DNA of 64,000 bases from Marinicella meishanensis (GCF_019931145.1 NZ_JAIOUV010000001.1:1-64000), one strand, 5' to 3'; positions 28,952 through 38,012 are shown, counted from the stretch's first letter. Notes: generated by a model not told the origin, from the sequence alone. Program-made: numbers and translations.

Positions 28952-30223
28952 ATGAATATAAAAATTGTGCTCAACTTATGTATCGCCTCACTGCTGTTGG
29001 CTTTGCTGACGGCTTGCCACAGTGACCAAACAAGCATCCGCCCAAACCATGACTCCAACATGGCATTGATCATCAAGGAACCGACCATCATTGATGTGAA
29101 ATATGGTGTGGCCTATGCTGGCTCCATTTGGATTGAACGGGGTTTCATCAAACAGATTGGGCCACTGGCTGACATGTCCCAAGACCCATCCATTCGGGTC
29201 ATTGATGGCCGGGGCAAATTCATCATCCCGGGGTTGTTTGACATGCACTTGCATTTGGTCGAGGACCACAATGCGGTTCCGCAACTGGGGCATTTGTTGG
29301 CACGCGGCATCACCGGGGTCCGAGATTTGGGCGGGGTGGCCGAATCAGTGGCGCTGGCCAGGCAAGGCATTGCACGTGGCGAGATGACCGGTCCCGATGT
29401 TTATTTTTCTGGTTGGACCTTGGATGGCAACCAAGCGGCGGACCCGTTTCACCACAAAATACAAAGCCATGACGACATCAATGATGCGGTGCAAAAGCTC
29501 GGTGCAATGGGTGTTGATTTTTTCAAAATCCACAATTATTTTCCCAGGGAACAGCTGTACAACTTGAAACGCATCAGTGATCAACTGGGCTTAAAAATCA
29601 TCGGCCACATCCCCGTGGGCATTGGCCTGATGGAATTGGATGCGGTGGGGATTCAGGGCATTGAACACATCAATTCAGTGCTCAGTGGCATCGTGTTGGA
29701 CCCATCCAATGAGGTCAACACCCTGGCTGACGCCTTGACTGCTTTGAATGAGTCATATGTGGCCAGTTGGGCCGTTTATTTGCGGCAAAATGGCATCGCT
29801 TTGACCCCCACTTTGTATGCCATGGATGACATGTATTCGAATTTTGAGGGCGAGGCGGCCCAAGCCACCGGACGGCGCTTGATGGCCCTGTTTCACGACA
29901 TGATTCGATGGTTGAATGAGGCCGGTGTTGTGTTGTTGGCGGGGACGGATCGGGGCGTGCTCACAGCTGAGAACATGGATCAGCTGCATGAGGAATTGAA
30001 CCATTTGGTCAAAGCCGGTCTGTCGCCAGCTGATGCTTTGAAAACCGCCACCATCAACCCGGCCATGTTTCTCGAACTTGATCACCAACATGGCTCCATC
30101 GACATCAACAAGAAGGCCAACCTGGTCATCCTCCACAGCAACCCGCTGATCGACATTGCCAACACCAGGGACATTCATCTGGTGCTGAAAAACGGACAAG
30201 TTATCCAACCAACATCAGGCTGA
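28952..30223 (+). CDS. Lipoprotein amidohydrolase
   Basis: 423 aa from ATG 28952, which has GAGGG upstream and opens a signal peptide with lipobox LLTAC; the earlier start at 28916 would bury it. Amidohydrolase-superfamily signs: PGLFDMHLHLVEDH (metal-binding HxH), FKIHN, IGHIP, IEHIN and LLAGTDRG with the conserved metal-site Asp. The C-terminal TINPAMFLELDHQHGSID is the usual closing strand pair. Resembles imidazolonepropionase-like or Xaa-Pro dipeptidase-type amidohydrolases; substrate unknown. Periplasmic or outer-membrane. Confidence 0.88.
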   Translation: MNIKIVLNLCIASLLLALLTACHSDQTSIRPNHDSNMALIIKEPTIIDVKYGVAYAGSIWIERGFIKQIGPLADMSQDPSIRVIDGRGKFIIPGLFDMHLHLVEDHNAVPQLGHLLARGITGVRDLGGVAESVALARQGIARGEMTGPDVYFSGWTLDGNQAADPFHHKIQSHDDINDAVQKLGAMGVDFFKIHNYFPREQLYNLKRISDQLGLKIIGHIPVGIGLMELDAVGIQGIEHINSVLSGIVLDPSNEVNTLADALTALNESYVASWAVYLRQNGIALTPTLYAMDDMYSNFEGEAAQATGRRLMALFHDMIRWLNEAGVVLLAGTDRGVLTAENMDQLHEELNHLVKAGLSPADALKTATINPAMFLELDHQHGSIDINKKANLVILHSNPLIDIANTRDIHLVLKNGQVIQPTSG

Positions 30224-30271
30224 ACCGTGCTTTGATCAAGCTTTGTCAGATCAGCTTGGCCCACCATTGAG

Positions 30272-30291
30272 ATTCCTGTTGCCACAGGAAT
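30272..30291 (+). terminator. Hairpin after amidohydrolase gene
   Basis: ATTCCTGT (30272-30279) and ACAGGAAT (30284-30291) pair around TGCC, 49 bp after the stop. No U-run, so only a possible terminator. Confidence 0.35.
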
Positions 30292-30480
30292 TGCAAAAAA
30301 CATGATGAGCAAAGGCCTTAACACACACCCAGTCATCCCTCAATTATTGTGCTGATTTTTCCATTTTTTACCGGCTCGTTCCAATCTTTCCTGGGGTATC
30401 GCTGGCGCTGAATGTGGGCGCTTTTATACTGAAATCTCCGGTGGCATGGCCACGCTTATCAACCCAATTGGAGACATAAA

Positions 30481-31638
30481 ATGAACCCTTCTTCCACCCA
30501 TCCGAGTCAACAGCGACTCCAGAATCAGTTATTTCAATGCACCATCCTCATACCCCTGATCATGGCCCTGACGATGCTTTCCATGACGGCCCAGGCCGGT
30601 ATCGGTTCGGTGTGGGTTACCGGGGTGACCGATGACAGCATCAGCCTCAGTTGGACCCCTCCCAGCGGTGATTACCGTTTGTCCAATGACCTGGCCAACG
30701 ACTACATGATTTGTCATGAAGTGGGTGGCACCTGGGCCACCATATGTGGTGGCGGTACGGTGAATTACACCAGTGCCACCAGTTTCACCATCACCGGTTT
30801 GGCGGCCAGTACGGAGTACAAAATCAGGGTCAAATGTCATTGTGAACACCGCAATATTTTTGGCAATTGGAAGAACCCCAAATGGCGCACCATTGGCACC
30901 GTTTATGCCAACACCGATGCATCGAGCACGGTGCCAGACCCCATTTCCAGCTACTTGATCACCCCGGGCGTGACCGCCACCACCATCGATGTGGAGATGG
31001 ATCACACCCACATGATGTGGTTCAGCGGCACCCGTATTTGTTACAAGAAGCGCTGGAATCCGGTGTTTGACTTTGCTGGCAAGTGTCAGTCTGACCCTTT
31101 TGGCAATTGGTTGTATTCGGACAAAAACATCGGTTGGATTGATGACCTGCCGGCCTCACCGGCGCTGTTCACCATCAACCCACCCACGGCGGGCCTGAAG
31201 CCATGCACCCAATACAAAATCGTTGGCTTTGGTGACTTCATCCAGATCGGAGAAACCATCGTCAGAACCAGTGGCAGTTGTGGCTTTCACAACAAGTCCA
31301 TGTTGGTTTTGTTCGACCATGCCGACGTGCTGCTGGCATACGCCCATGCCTTGTCAGGATTCTACCGCCAGCCTTTGCTTGATCAACTGGCCAGCACCTA
31401 CGACGGCCACATATACGAGTTGCAACAAGCGCTTGCTCATGACACCACCGAAAACCTGCAGGACAACGCCACCCTGCTGGCCTACTTGATCGAAGAAAAC
31501 CAAGACCTCTTCGAACTGTGGCAACAAGACCAACGCTTGCGCATGGCTGGCTTGAGCCTGGAAACCTACCTGCAAAACCACCACCCCAAACTCAACCGCT
31601 CTTTGGATGAGGAAATCATGACCCAGCCACGCCGCTGA
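30481..31638 (+). CDS. Secreted fibronectin type III protein
   Basis: 385 aa, GGAGACATAAA before ATG. Long signal peptide cut after TAQA. Residues 38-115 form a fibronectin type III domain (VTDDSISLSWTPP, FTITGLAASTEYKIRV); a second, diverged one covers about 150-240 (TTIDVEMDHTH, GLKPCTQYKIVGFGD). The C-terminal 120 residues are helical and charged, with no motif recognised. Probably exported binding protein. Confidence 0.75.
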   Translation: MNPSSTHPSQQRLQNQLFQCTILIPLIMALTMLSMTAQAGIGSVWVTGVTDDSISLSWTPPSGDYRLSNDLANDYMICHEVGGTWATICGGGTVNYTSATSFTITGLAASTEYKIRVKCHCEHRNIFGNWKNPKWRTIGTVYANTDASSTVPDPISSYLITPGVTATTIDVEMDHTHMMWFSGTRICYKKRWNPVFDFAGKCQSDPFGNWLYSDKNIGWIDDLPASPALFTINPPTAGLKPCTQYKIVGFGDFIQIGETIVRTSGSCGFHNKSMLVLFDHADVLLAYAHALSGFYRQPLLDQLASTYDGHIYELQQALAHDTTENLQDNATLLAYLIEENQDLFELWQQDQRLRMAGLSLETYLQNHHPKLNRSLDEEIMTQPRR

Positions 31639-31817
31639 TCAAAACCCGCCTGGATCTGATCCTTTGATCAGGTTCAGGCTGATTGCCTGCCATCACCCTG
31701 ACCATGGCAAGCGCACTTCGAAACAATGGCCAAATTTGAACTTAAGCGATAATTACTATTTTTCCACCAGCCAAGTTTTTAGCATGGGTGTATTGAATCC
31801 TTTACGTCATTGCCACC

Positions 31818-33092
31818 ATGTCCATGAACAACCGTCACCGCATCGCCCCAATTTGCTTAATCATCCTGTGTTTCCAGCCGGCACTGGCCCAAAGCGACCT
31901 CCGTCAAATCTTCGCTGCCGGTGAATATGGGCAGTGCATTGAAACCGCACAGCAGTTGTTGGCCAAAGACCCCAAACAAGCCCAAGCCCATTTTTTTCGG
32001 GGGGCTTGTCTGATTCGCCTGGAACAATATGAGCAAGCGATCGAGCCATTGCAAGCCGCCATCAAGTATGGATTCCCAGTGAACCCGGCTCATGCCAACC
32101 TGTTGCGCGCTTACGCCGGCAGTCAGCAGGAGCAGGCATTCTTCACGTTACTGGGACAGCTGCCTGCATCGGGCTTTGCCAATTACGCCTTGCTCGACAA
32201 CCAAGCGGTGTTTGCGCCTTACCGCAACCACCCCGCCTTCAAAACCGCTTATGCCCAAGTGCATGACAATGCATTTCCTTGCCTGTCCCAAAAACAAACC
32301 CAAAAACTGGATTTCTGGCTGGGTGATTGGGACATCCTCAACCCCACCAACCAAGCCAAAGTGGCCACCAGCCGCATTTATAAAAGCCAAGACGGTTGCA
32401 CCTTGTATGAAGACTACGCCCACCAAAGTGGGTTTAAGGGGCGCAGCATGAATTATTATGATCCCAACGATGGGCTGTATAAGCAAGTCTGGGTGGATTT
32501 GCGCAACAATGTGGCCAACTACATCGAAACAGACGCCACTGAACACGCCATCACCATGCAGGCCCAATTGGCCAATGGCACGCTGACCAGAACCACCTGG
32601 GCCCACAACCCCAGCGATGACACCGTGTTGCAAGCGGCAGAAAACTCGACCGACAACGGCCAAACCTGGACCGCTGGATTCACCGGCTTGTATGTCAGGA
32701 CCACAAAAGCAAATCCTTCGACTGAGCCAAAACAGGCCTTGAATGCAGTGCTCAAGGAAATGGAGCAACAATTTGCAGCCAACCAAATGTCGGCCATTGC
32801 CATGCATTACACCACCGATGCACAAATGCTGGAACCAGGCGGCCGGATTCACCGCGGCCAAAAGGCCATTGAGGCCTATTGGCAGTCATTGGACGGTCAA
32901 GGAATTGCTTGGGAGTTGGAGCTGCTTGATGTTGCATCACATGGCCAGGTGGTTTCCAGCCTGGTCACATCCCACCTCACTTACCAGGACCAAGACCAAG
33001 CAGTCACTGCCAAAACCAGGGCCCTGATCATCTGGAGAAAAACCACGGACGGCTACCGAATCCACCGCGACTTTTTTCATTTCATCCAATAA
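31818..33092 (+). CDS. Secreted TPR / DUF1579-like / SnoaL-like fusion
   Basis: 424 aa with a signal peptide (IAPICLIILCFQPALA). Three parts: residues 25-120, TPR units; 150-280, a beta-barrel-like region opening with LDFWLGDWDIL, the hallmark of DUF1579-type domains; and 300-424, an NTF2/SnoaL-like domain (DUF4440 type) with MHYTTDAQMLEPGG and ALIIWRKTTDGYRIHRDFFH. Each part occurs separately in other proteins. The cone-shaped last domain often binds small ligands. Function unknown. Confidence 0.75.
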   Translation: MSMNNRHRIAPICLIILCFQPALAQSDLRQIFAAGEYGQCIETAQQLLAKDPKQAQAHFFRGACLIRLEQYEQAIEPLQAAIKYGFPVNPAHANLLRAYAGSQQEQAFFTLLGQLPASGFANYALLDNQAVFAPYRNHPAFKTAYAQVHDNAFPCLSQKQTQKLDFWLGDWDILNPTNQAKVATSRIYKSQDGCTLYEDYAHQSGFKGRSMNYYDPNDGLYKQVWVDLRNNVANYIETDATEHAITMQAQLANGTLTRTTWAHNPSDDTVLQAAENSTDNGQTWTAGFTGLYVRTTKANPSTEPKQALNAVLKEMEQQFAANQMSAIAMHYTTDAQMLEPGGRIHRGQKAIEAYWQSLDGQGIAWELELLDVASHGQVVSSLVTSHLTYQDQDQAVTAKTRALIIWRKTTDGYRIHRDFFHFIQ

Positions 33093-33131
33093 ACGATAAA
33101 ACATGATGGTGCCTGACTATGGCATCATTGA

Positions 33132-33701
33132 TCAGTGATTCTTCTCTTGCTGAACCCCATTGATGGTCATGGCAACCAGTGTGATCCGGGACTCAGTCTT
33201 TTTGTTGTTGGTTGAATCCCGATGGTCTTTGACTAGATGAATCGCAGAATAAAAACCTTTTTGGCCGATACTGGATTGCAACGCCTCAGAGATATTGGTC
33301 ATACCAGTAAATTCTCTTTTGAGGGTTTTGAATAATATCTGATCTTGTTGAAACAACTGGGCTTTGTTGTCAACAAAATCTTCCCGGATACTTTGGGTGA
33401 ATTCAATGAGGCTTCTGTTTTCCGGAAATCTATAGTTTCTTAAGGTGTGTTGAAAAACACCGGACCGATAGATCACGGCATCATTATTCAGCATACGGTC
33501 TGTGCCAGTAAACGCCGTTAATTGATAGATCTTATGAACCCACTTTTTTTCCTCTGGTCCTTTGTAATCATAATCACCAAACTTTGAGTCTTCAAACATC
33601 ACAACCCAACCGTTGCTGAACTCAAGTTTCACCTCAGCAGCCTGAACAGTTGTCAGCAACTGCAGGAAAACAGAAGTTATGCACATCAAAACCAATTTCA
33701 T
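33132..33701 (-). CDS. Secreted hypothetical protein
   Basis: 189 aa, GGAG before the ATG, signal peptide ending near VQAA. The mature protein has a beta-rich first half (VKLEFSNGWVVMFEDSKFGDYDYKG) separated from a charged helical half ending in Asn-His. No family recognised. Tail-to-tail with the fusion protein gene. Confidence 0.65.
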   Translation of the reverse strand: MKLVLMCITSVFLQLLTTVQAAEVKLEFSNGWVVMFEDSKFGDYDYKGPEEKKWVHKIYQLTAFTGTDRMLNNDAVIYRSGVFQHTLRNYRFPENRSLIEFTQSIREDFVDNKAQLFQQDQILFKTLKREFTGMTNISEALQSSIGQKGFYSAIHLVKDHRDSTNNKKTESRITLVAMTINGVQQEKNH

Positions 33702-33826
33702 TCAAAGTTGCTCCATAAAAACAGATCTGCATCGAAGATTGTTCATCCTCAGATTACGTGTGTCAAGTCTCCGATCAATTGACATCAAGACCAATGGCGT
33801 CAGTTGCTCATGAGGAATTTGGTTAA

Positions 33827-34789
33827 TCAAAACCCCAAGTCCACCACCAAAGGCCAATGATCCGAACCAAAGCCTGCACCGGTGCGGATGTCCAACACCT
33901 CAAAATGTCTGGACACCAAACAATGGTCAATCGGGATCAACAAAGGCAGTAAGTTGGTCGGCCAGGTGGGCATGAAGCCTTGGCTGGCATTGACCAGGCC
34001 GGTGTCGGTGGTGAGGATCGGGTAGTGTTTCGACCACATCGTGGTGTTGAGGTCACCGATGAGGATACTGGCTTGTTGTTTATTATTCAGCCGCTCTGCG
34101 ATGGCCTGGAATTGTTGCTGTGCGGCGTCGTAATAGATTCGATTCACCGGCGGTGGTGGGTGTGTGGTGATGAGGCGCAGCATCTGACCACCCTGCTCGA
34201 TCTCGAATTCGATGCTGGGAATGTCCAACAAAGTCCAGTCATGAATCTGCTGAGATTCGAAGGGCAATCGGCTGAACACGGCGATGCCAAAATTGTCTTC
34301 ACGGGGTATCTCAATGCGGTGGGGGTAGCTGGCTTTGATCACATCCAAGGCGGTCAGCCACCGGGCATTCACTTCTTGCAACAACACCACATCGGCGTTT
34401 TCATTCTGGACCTGTTGGATCAAAGGATCGTGTTGATGGTTGCCGGAGTAGACATTGGCATAAAACAGCTTCAGCCGATTGGCTGGGGCAGGCCCCGCCG
34501 CATGGGCCGATCCATTGATGGCATGGGAGTACAAGGGCAGCACCCAAACCGCGTTGACCAGCACAGCGACCAGTGCCATCGAGGCATAAACCCGTTGCTT
34601 TTTCAGCACAAAAACCACCGCGAAGACCAGCGACAACAACAGATACTGAACCCGAAAACTGGCCAACAAATCCACCGGCCAAAACCACGGCGCCAACAGC
34701 GGCGCCAAGCTGCCCAGCAAGACACCCAAGCAGCCGATCTGCAACAGGCCGATGAATGATATTCCGGTGATTTTGTTGTGCTGGTTCAT
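33827..34789 (-). CDS. Membrane-anchored endonuclease/exonuclease/phosphatase-family hydrolase
   Basis: 320 aa. Three hydrophobic segments in the first 90 residues are followed by an EEP-family domain: LKLFYANVYSGN, DVVLLQEVN (metal-binding Glu), ILIGDLNTTMWS (DxN) and GSDHWPLVVDLGF (catalytic Asp-His). Proteins of this build are usually annotated as DNase I-like or sphingomyelinase-like; the active domain should face the periplasm. The first 16 codons and the upstream sequence are duplicated at 37869-37959. Confidence 0.87.
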   Translation of the reverse strand: MNQHNKITGISFIGLLQIGCLGVLLGSLAPLLAPWFWPVDLLASFRVQYLLLSLVFAVVFVLKKQRVYASMALVAVLVNAVWVLPLYSHAINGSAHAAGPAPANRLKLFYANVYSGNHQHDPLIQQVQNENADVVLLQEVNARWLTALDVIKASYPHRIEIPREDNFGIAVFSRLPFESQQIHDWTLLDIPSIEFEIEQGGQMLRLITTHPPPPVNRIYYDAAQQQFQAIAERLNNKQQASILIGDLNTTMWSKHYPILTTDTGLVNASQGFMPTWPTNLLPLLIPIDHCLVSRHFEVLDIRTGAGFGSDHWPLVVDLGF

Positions 34790-34803
34790 TGTTACTTACT
34801 GTT

Positions 34804-34823
34804 TAGGATGGGCTCTGCCCGTC
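34804..34823 (+). repeat. REP element, left flank of transposase
   Basis: TAGGATGGGCTCTGCCCGTC upstream of the transposase gene, in the opposite orientation to the copy at 35503-35524. Confidence 0.7.
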
Positions 34824-34961
34824 ATTGCGTCCGGTTCAAAGCATACCATCATTTATGTTTGGACCCAGGCCATCTTTCAGACCCTTTAACCACCATTGTC
34901 ATCAAGAATCAGCGCTGACCATCATGATAGTAGCGGCTTGAAAATCTGCTAAAATCAATCC

Positions 34962-35498
34962 ATGCCAAACTTTAAAAGGATTTTCGTTGAAAACAGTTTT
35001 GTGTTTGTCACTGCTGTCATCAACAACCGTGATCGGACATTGCTGACGGATTTTTCAGATGAATTTAAACTGGTCATTCAATCTGCCAAAGAGTCTTGTG
35101 CATTTAAAATTCATGCCATCGCTCTGATGCCCGATCATTTCCACATAATCATCAGACCCAAAATCATCACTGAATATCCAAAAATCATTTCATTGATCAA
35201 AATATATTTCACCAAAAGTTTACCCACCACCCTGAGAGCAGAGCTTTCAAATGAAGTGTCAATCAGTAAAATCATCAAAAGAGAAAGTGGCGTGTGGCAA
35301 AGAAGATTTTTTGAGCGCACCATAAGAGACCAAACGGAGCTTAACCATTTAACTGACTACATTCACTACAACCCAGTCAAACATCAGTTGGTTGAAAAAC
35401 CAAGCGCATGGCGGCATTCATCATTTCAAAAATTTGTGAAAGAAGGTCACTATGAACCGGGTTGGTGTGATTTCACACAATTGAAAGATTATCATTAA
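34962..35498 (+). CDS. REP-associated tyrosine transposase (RAYT, Y1 family)
   Basis: 178 aa. HUH motif HFH at 59-61 (MPDHFHIII) and the conserved YIHYNPVKH with candidate catalytic Tyr133 or Tyr136; WRHSSF follows, as in TnpA-REP proteins. The gene is a single copy and is flanked by palindromes of the GTAG-plus-stem type in opposite orientation, the typical REP arrangement in which RAYTs recognise GTAG and the hairpin. No IS ends or target duplication are visible, so it is a domesticated or REP-mobilising enzyme, not a classical IS200 element. Confidence 0.92.
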   Translation: MPNFKRIFVENSFVFVTAVINNRDRTLLTDFSDEFKLVIQSAKESCAFKIHAIALMPDHFHIIIRPKIITEYPKIISLIKIYFTKSLPTTLRAELSNEVSISKIIKRESGVWQRRFFERTIRDQTELNHLTDYIHYNPVKHQLVEKPSAWRHSSFQKFVKEGHYEPGWCDFTQLKDYH

Positions 35499-35502
35499 TT
35501 AT

Positions 35503-35524
35503 TGATGGGCAGAGCCCATCCTAC
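35503..35524 (-). repeat. REP element, right flank of transposase
   Basis: GATGGGCAGAGCCCATCCTA immediately after the transposase gene, inverted relative to the left copy and ending in CTAC (GTAG on the other strand). Confidence 0.75.
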
Positions 35525-35561
35525 GAAAGTACAAAATTTTTTGTTAGATTTGAGATAAAAA

Positions 35562-36011
35562 ATGGCACATAACATTGAAGCAATGATTACCCAAGACCCC
35601 ATTGATGAAGCGGTTGCCAATTCTTTTGATTTACCGGTTTTCCGCAGAGGTAATAGTTCAATCATTGCCCTACATCCCAACCACTCAGATCATTGGTCAT
35701 CAAAGCTTGATATGCCTTATGTTGCAAGTGGTGATATCATTTGCGATTGCCCTGTAATACACCACATGGCCAATCAATTGGGGCTGAAATCGTATGCGAT
35801 TATCAGAACCGAGTATTTTGGTGGTATGGGAGAACAATATGCGACATTATATTCAAATGGCAATCAGCTGATTCCTGAAACAGAGAACGCCATCAATTTA
35901 ATTCTCGCAGCCTTAGGCGTGGTGAAAGATAAAGAAAAAGATGAATTCGATTCGATCGGCTTGGGTGATTTCAGAAATTTTGATGGCTGTTTTGAGTCTT
36001 ACAATTATTGA
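35562..36011 (+). CDS. Orphan acidic protein
   Basis: 149 aa, acidic, no signal peptide. Starts 37 bp after a REP palindrome and ends just before another. Conserved-looking segments: FRRGNSSIIALHPNHSDHW and GMGEQYATLYSNGNQLIPETENAIN. The length, acidity and position among unrelated small genes recall polymorphic-toxin immunity proteins, but no toxin gene is present in the window. Function unknown. Confidence 0.65.
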   Translation: MAHNIEAMITQDPIDEAVANSFDLPVFRRGNSSIIALHPNHSDHWSSKLDMPYVASGDIICDCPVIHHMANQLGLKSYAIIRTEYFGGMGEQYATLYSNGNQLIPETENAINLILAALGVVKDKEKDEFDSIGLGDFRNFDGCFESYNY

Positions 36012-36020
36012 TTAAGTGAA

Positions 36021-36038
36021 GGATGGGCCTTGCCCATC
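36021..36038 (+). repeat. REP element
   Basis: GGATGGGCCTTGCCCATC between two orphan genes. Confidence 0.65.
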
Positions 36039-36063
36039 ATAATAGATATTAGAAGGTAAGGAC

Positions 36064-36483
36064 ATGAAAGGAAAAAGGTTGATCAATGATTGCAGTTTTG
36101 CCTGCACTGATTTGGAAGGCATGGAAGTGGAAGCTTTCTATGGATTTTATGAGGCTGGCAACCCGCAATGCTTTGACATGATCATTTTCAAACTGAAGGA
36201 GCAACACCTGTGGCAACGGTTGTTTTTGGATGCCGGTATTGGTTTTTGGGAGGCGTTGGAAAAAGAAGCGGCCTTTGCAGATTACTCAGATCTAACCTGT
36301 GTTGATTTTGGCACAGAACTCAAACTAAAGGGTCAGCGTGTCAATAACATCGAATGCATCGGTGGTGAAAACAAATTTTCTTCGATGTTGTTTGAAATTG
36401 GCAATCATAGATTGATTTACCAATACGCTGACAAGGATGATATGGATTCAGACACCGTTTTTTACCGAGCCAATGAATCCTGA
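36064..36483 (+). CDS. Orphan acidic protein
   Basis: 139 aa, acidic, no signal peptide. Alternating beta strands with aromatic residues (VEAFYGFYEAGNPQCFDMIIF, MLFEIGNHRLIYQY). The next gene starts inside its last codons (36473), so the two are probably co-translated. No family recognised; similar in size and charge to the preceding orphan. Confidence 0.6.
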   Translation: MKGKRLINDCSFACTDLEGMEVEAFYGFYEAGNPQCFDMIIFKLKEQHLWQRLFLDAGIGFWEALEKEAAFADYSDLTCVDFGTELKLKGQRVNNIECIGGENKFSSMLFEIGNHRLIYQYADKDDMDSDTVFYRANES

Positions 36484-36841
36484 TAACTGTCCCAACTGTT
36501 ACACGCCCCTCGAAATTAGGGAGGTCACGCCCTGCTTTGTATGTGGCGCTTGGGAGGGGCAGGTTGAACGGCTCAATGACTCAATGCCATTCACTGAATA
36601 CCACATTGAATCTGGCCATCACATCATCCTCTGTGATGGCTGCTATCTGGAAGAGTTTTTGGCGTTGCAGGGCCATCTGGCGTCGGCATTGAACCTGCCC
36701 CAAACCGCAAACACCGTCAGTGGCTTCACCATCACCAACCTCGCCGTTGAAAACAAACCACTGAAAGACAAATATTGTCCAAATTGCATGACCAGATGGG
36801 CTTTGCTGAAAATAATTGGGCAAATTAAACAACCTTCTTGA
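36473..36841 (+). CDS. Small zinc-ribbon-like protein
   Basis: 122 aa from ATG 36473, overlapping the previous gene by 11 bp; a start at 36437 would give an unlikely leader. Four Cys pairs (CPNCYTP, CFVCGAW, CDGC, CPNCMTR) suggest two structural zinc sites. The middle has a His-containing strand (YHIESGHHIILCDGC). The end of the gene, 36806-36837, is copied at 37836-37867. Role unknown. Confidence 0.6.
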   Translation: MNPDNCPNCYTPLEIREVTPCFVCGAWEGQVERLNDSMPFTEYHIESGHHIILCDGCYLEEFLALQGHLASALNLPQTANTVSGFTITNLAVENKPLKDKYCPNCMTRWALLKIIGQIKQPS

Positions 36842-36860
36842 TGGGCAGAGCCCATCCTAC
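36840..36860 (-). repeat. REP element
   Basis: GATGGGCAGAGCCCATCCTAC, directly after the zinc-ribbon gene and overlapping its stop region. Confidence 0.7.
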
Positions 36861-36880
36861 GACTTGAATAGAATGAACAC

Positions 36881-37807
36881 ATGAGCAAGGAAAATCTTTT
36901 AAACACTCAACAGCTGACTCAGTGGCAAACTTATGTTGCCGCTGAGGAAAGTGGTATTCGCAGCGTTTATCTGACCGAACTGAACCAATTCATTGAGTTG
37001 ATACTCAATTCAGACTTGAGTACATATCAAAGCTGGGTGTATGAATTGAGTGAGGATGTCATTGACCGTGAGTCTGGTTTTCTCATTCGCATGCCTTTGT
37101 TTGAGCAGATCATATTCCCTGTTTTGCATGGAGGTTTCAAAAGTAAACATCCGGGCTGTGCCCGGTGGCTGGCTGGATTTTGTCAGCACATTTATCGATC
37201 CACATTGGCCAGAAACGAATTGGGTGAAGATTTCACAGACTGGTTTTTTCTCTATGCTGCCATTGAGCACAACCCCACTGATCAGTTGGCAAAGCAGAGG
37301 TTATTCCATAGGATTGCTGATTACCTTGAGTACACCATTCATGAGTTGCCTTCGGGTGTTCTTTGGGGCAATAACGGCGCATCGATTGAACAATGTTCTG
37401 AATTGATGGAATTGCTGGATGAATTCAAAGAATTGGCCAATGAAGTTAACGTGATGAAGGGCCATGAGCACCTCATGAAGGAATGTGAATTTCATTTTCA
37501 GGCTTATGCAGATTACCTCTCCAACAAATCTGACCATCAATCATATGTGCAATACCTCGAATTAAACGGAACATACCAAAATGAATACCACAGGTTGGGG
37601 CAGCCGGGTGGGCCAGGTTGCCAAATCAGTTCACTGGACATTGAGTTCAAGGATGCGGATGGAAACATTCAACAAGGCCACCTAATGAGCGCAGAAAAAC
37701 AGGCCACTGAAATTGAATTGTTGAGAACGATTGCTCATCACTTGGGTGTTCAATGGGGCCATGATGATCTGGGTTGGTGGGCTGCAGTGATAAAAGCCGA
37801 TAAGTGA
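36881..37807 (+). CDS. Orphan helical protein
   Basis: 308 aa, cytosolic, mainly helical, rich in Glu, His and Trp. It starts 21 bp after a REP element and ends 5 bp before another. The last third has GQPGGPGC, then HHLGVQWGHDDLGWWAAVIKAD. It has no catalytic pattern I recognise. Part of the four-gene orphan cluster punctuated by REP elements. Confidence 0.62.
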   Translation: MSKENLLNTQQLTQWQTYVAAEESGIRSVYLTELNQFIELILNSDLSTYQSWVYELSEDVIDRESGFLIRMPLFEQIIFPVLHGGFKSKHPGCARWLAGFCQHIYRSTLARNELGEDFTDWFFLYAAIEHNPTDQLAKQRLFHRIADYLEYTIHELPSGVLWGNNGASIEQCSELMELLDEFKELANEVNVMKGHEHLMKECEFHFQAYADYLSNKSDHQSYVQYLELNGTYQNEYHRLGQPGGPGCQISSLDIEFKDADGNIQQGHLMSAEKQATEIELLRTIAHHLGVQWGHDDLGWWAAVIKADK

Positions 37808-37811
37808 TTTT

Positions 37812-37832
37812 GATGGGCTAAGCCCATCCTAC
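37812..37832 (-). repeat. REP element
   Basis: GATGGGCTAAGCCCATCCTAC just after the orphan gene at 36881. Confidence 0.7.
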
Positions 37833-37835
37833 TTA

Positions 37836-37867
37836 CTGAAAATAATTGGGCAAATTAAACAACCTTC
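37836..37867 (+). repeat. Copy of the 3' end of the zinc-ribbon gene
   Basis: 32 bp identical to 36806-36837 (contains AATAATTGGGCAAATTAAAC). It abuts REP elements on both sides, as does the original. Confidence 0.85.
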
Positions 37868-37868
37868 G

Positions 37869-37959
37869 GCAACAGGCCGATGAATGATATTCCAGTGATT
37901 GTGTTGTGCTGGTTCATTGTTGCTTACTGTGTAGGATGGGCTCTGCCCATCATTGCGTC
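37869..37959 (-). repeat. Copy of the EEP-hydrolase gene start and upstream REP
   Basis: 91 bp matching 34741-34831 with about five substitutions. It includes the first codons of the hydrolase gene and a full REP (GTAGGATGGGC at 37931). Non-functional gene fragment. Confidence 0.85.
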
Positions 37960-37985
37960 TATCTTTTCAATTGGCTCCTCATACC

Positions 37986-38012
37986 CGGATTCCTGCCTTC
38001 GCAGGAATGACG
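37986..38012 (-). repeat. GTCATTCC-type repeat, inverted copy
   Basis: GGATTCCTGCCTTCGCAGG with GAATGACG after it: the inverse of the repeat at 27553-27580. Confidence 0.5.
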
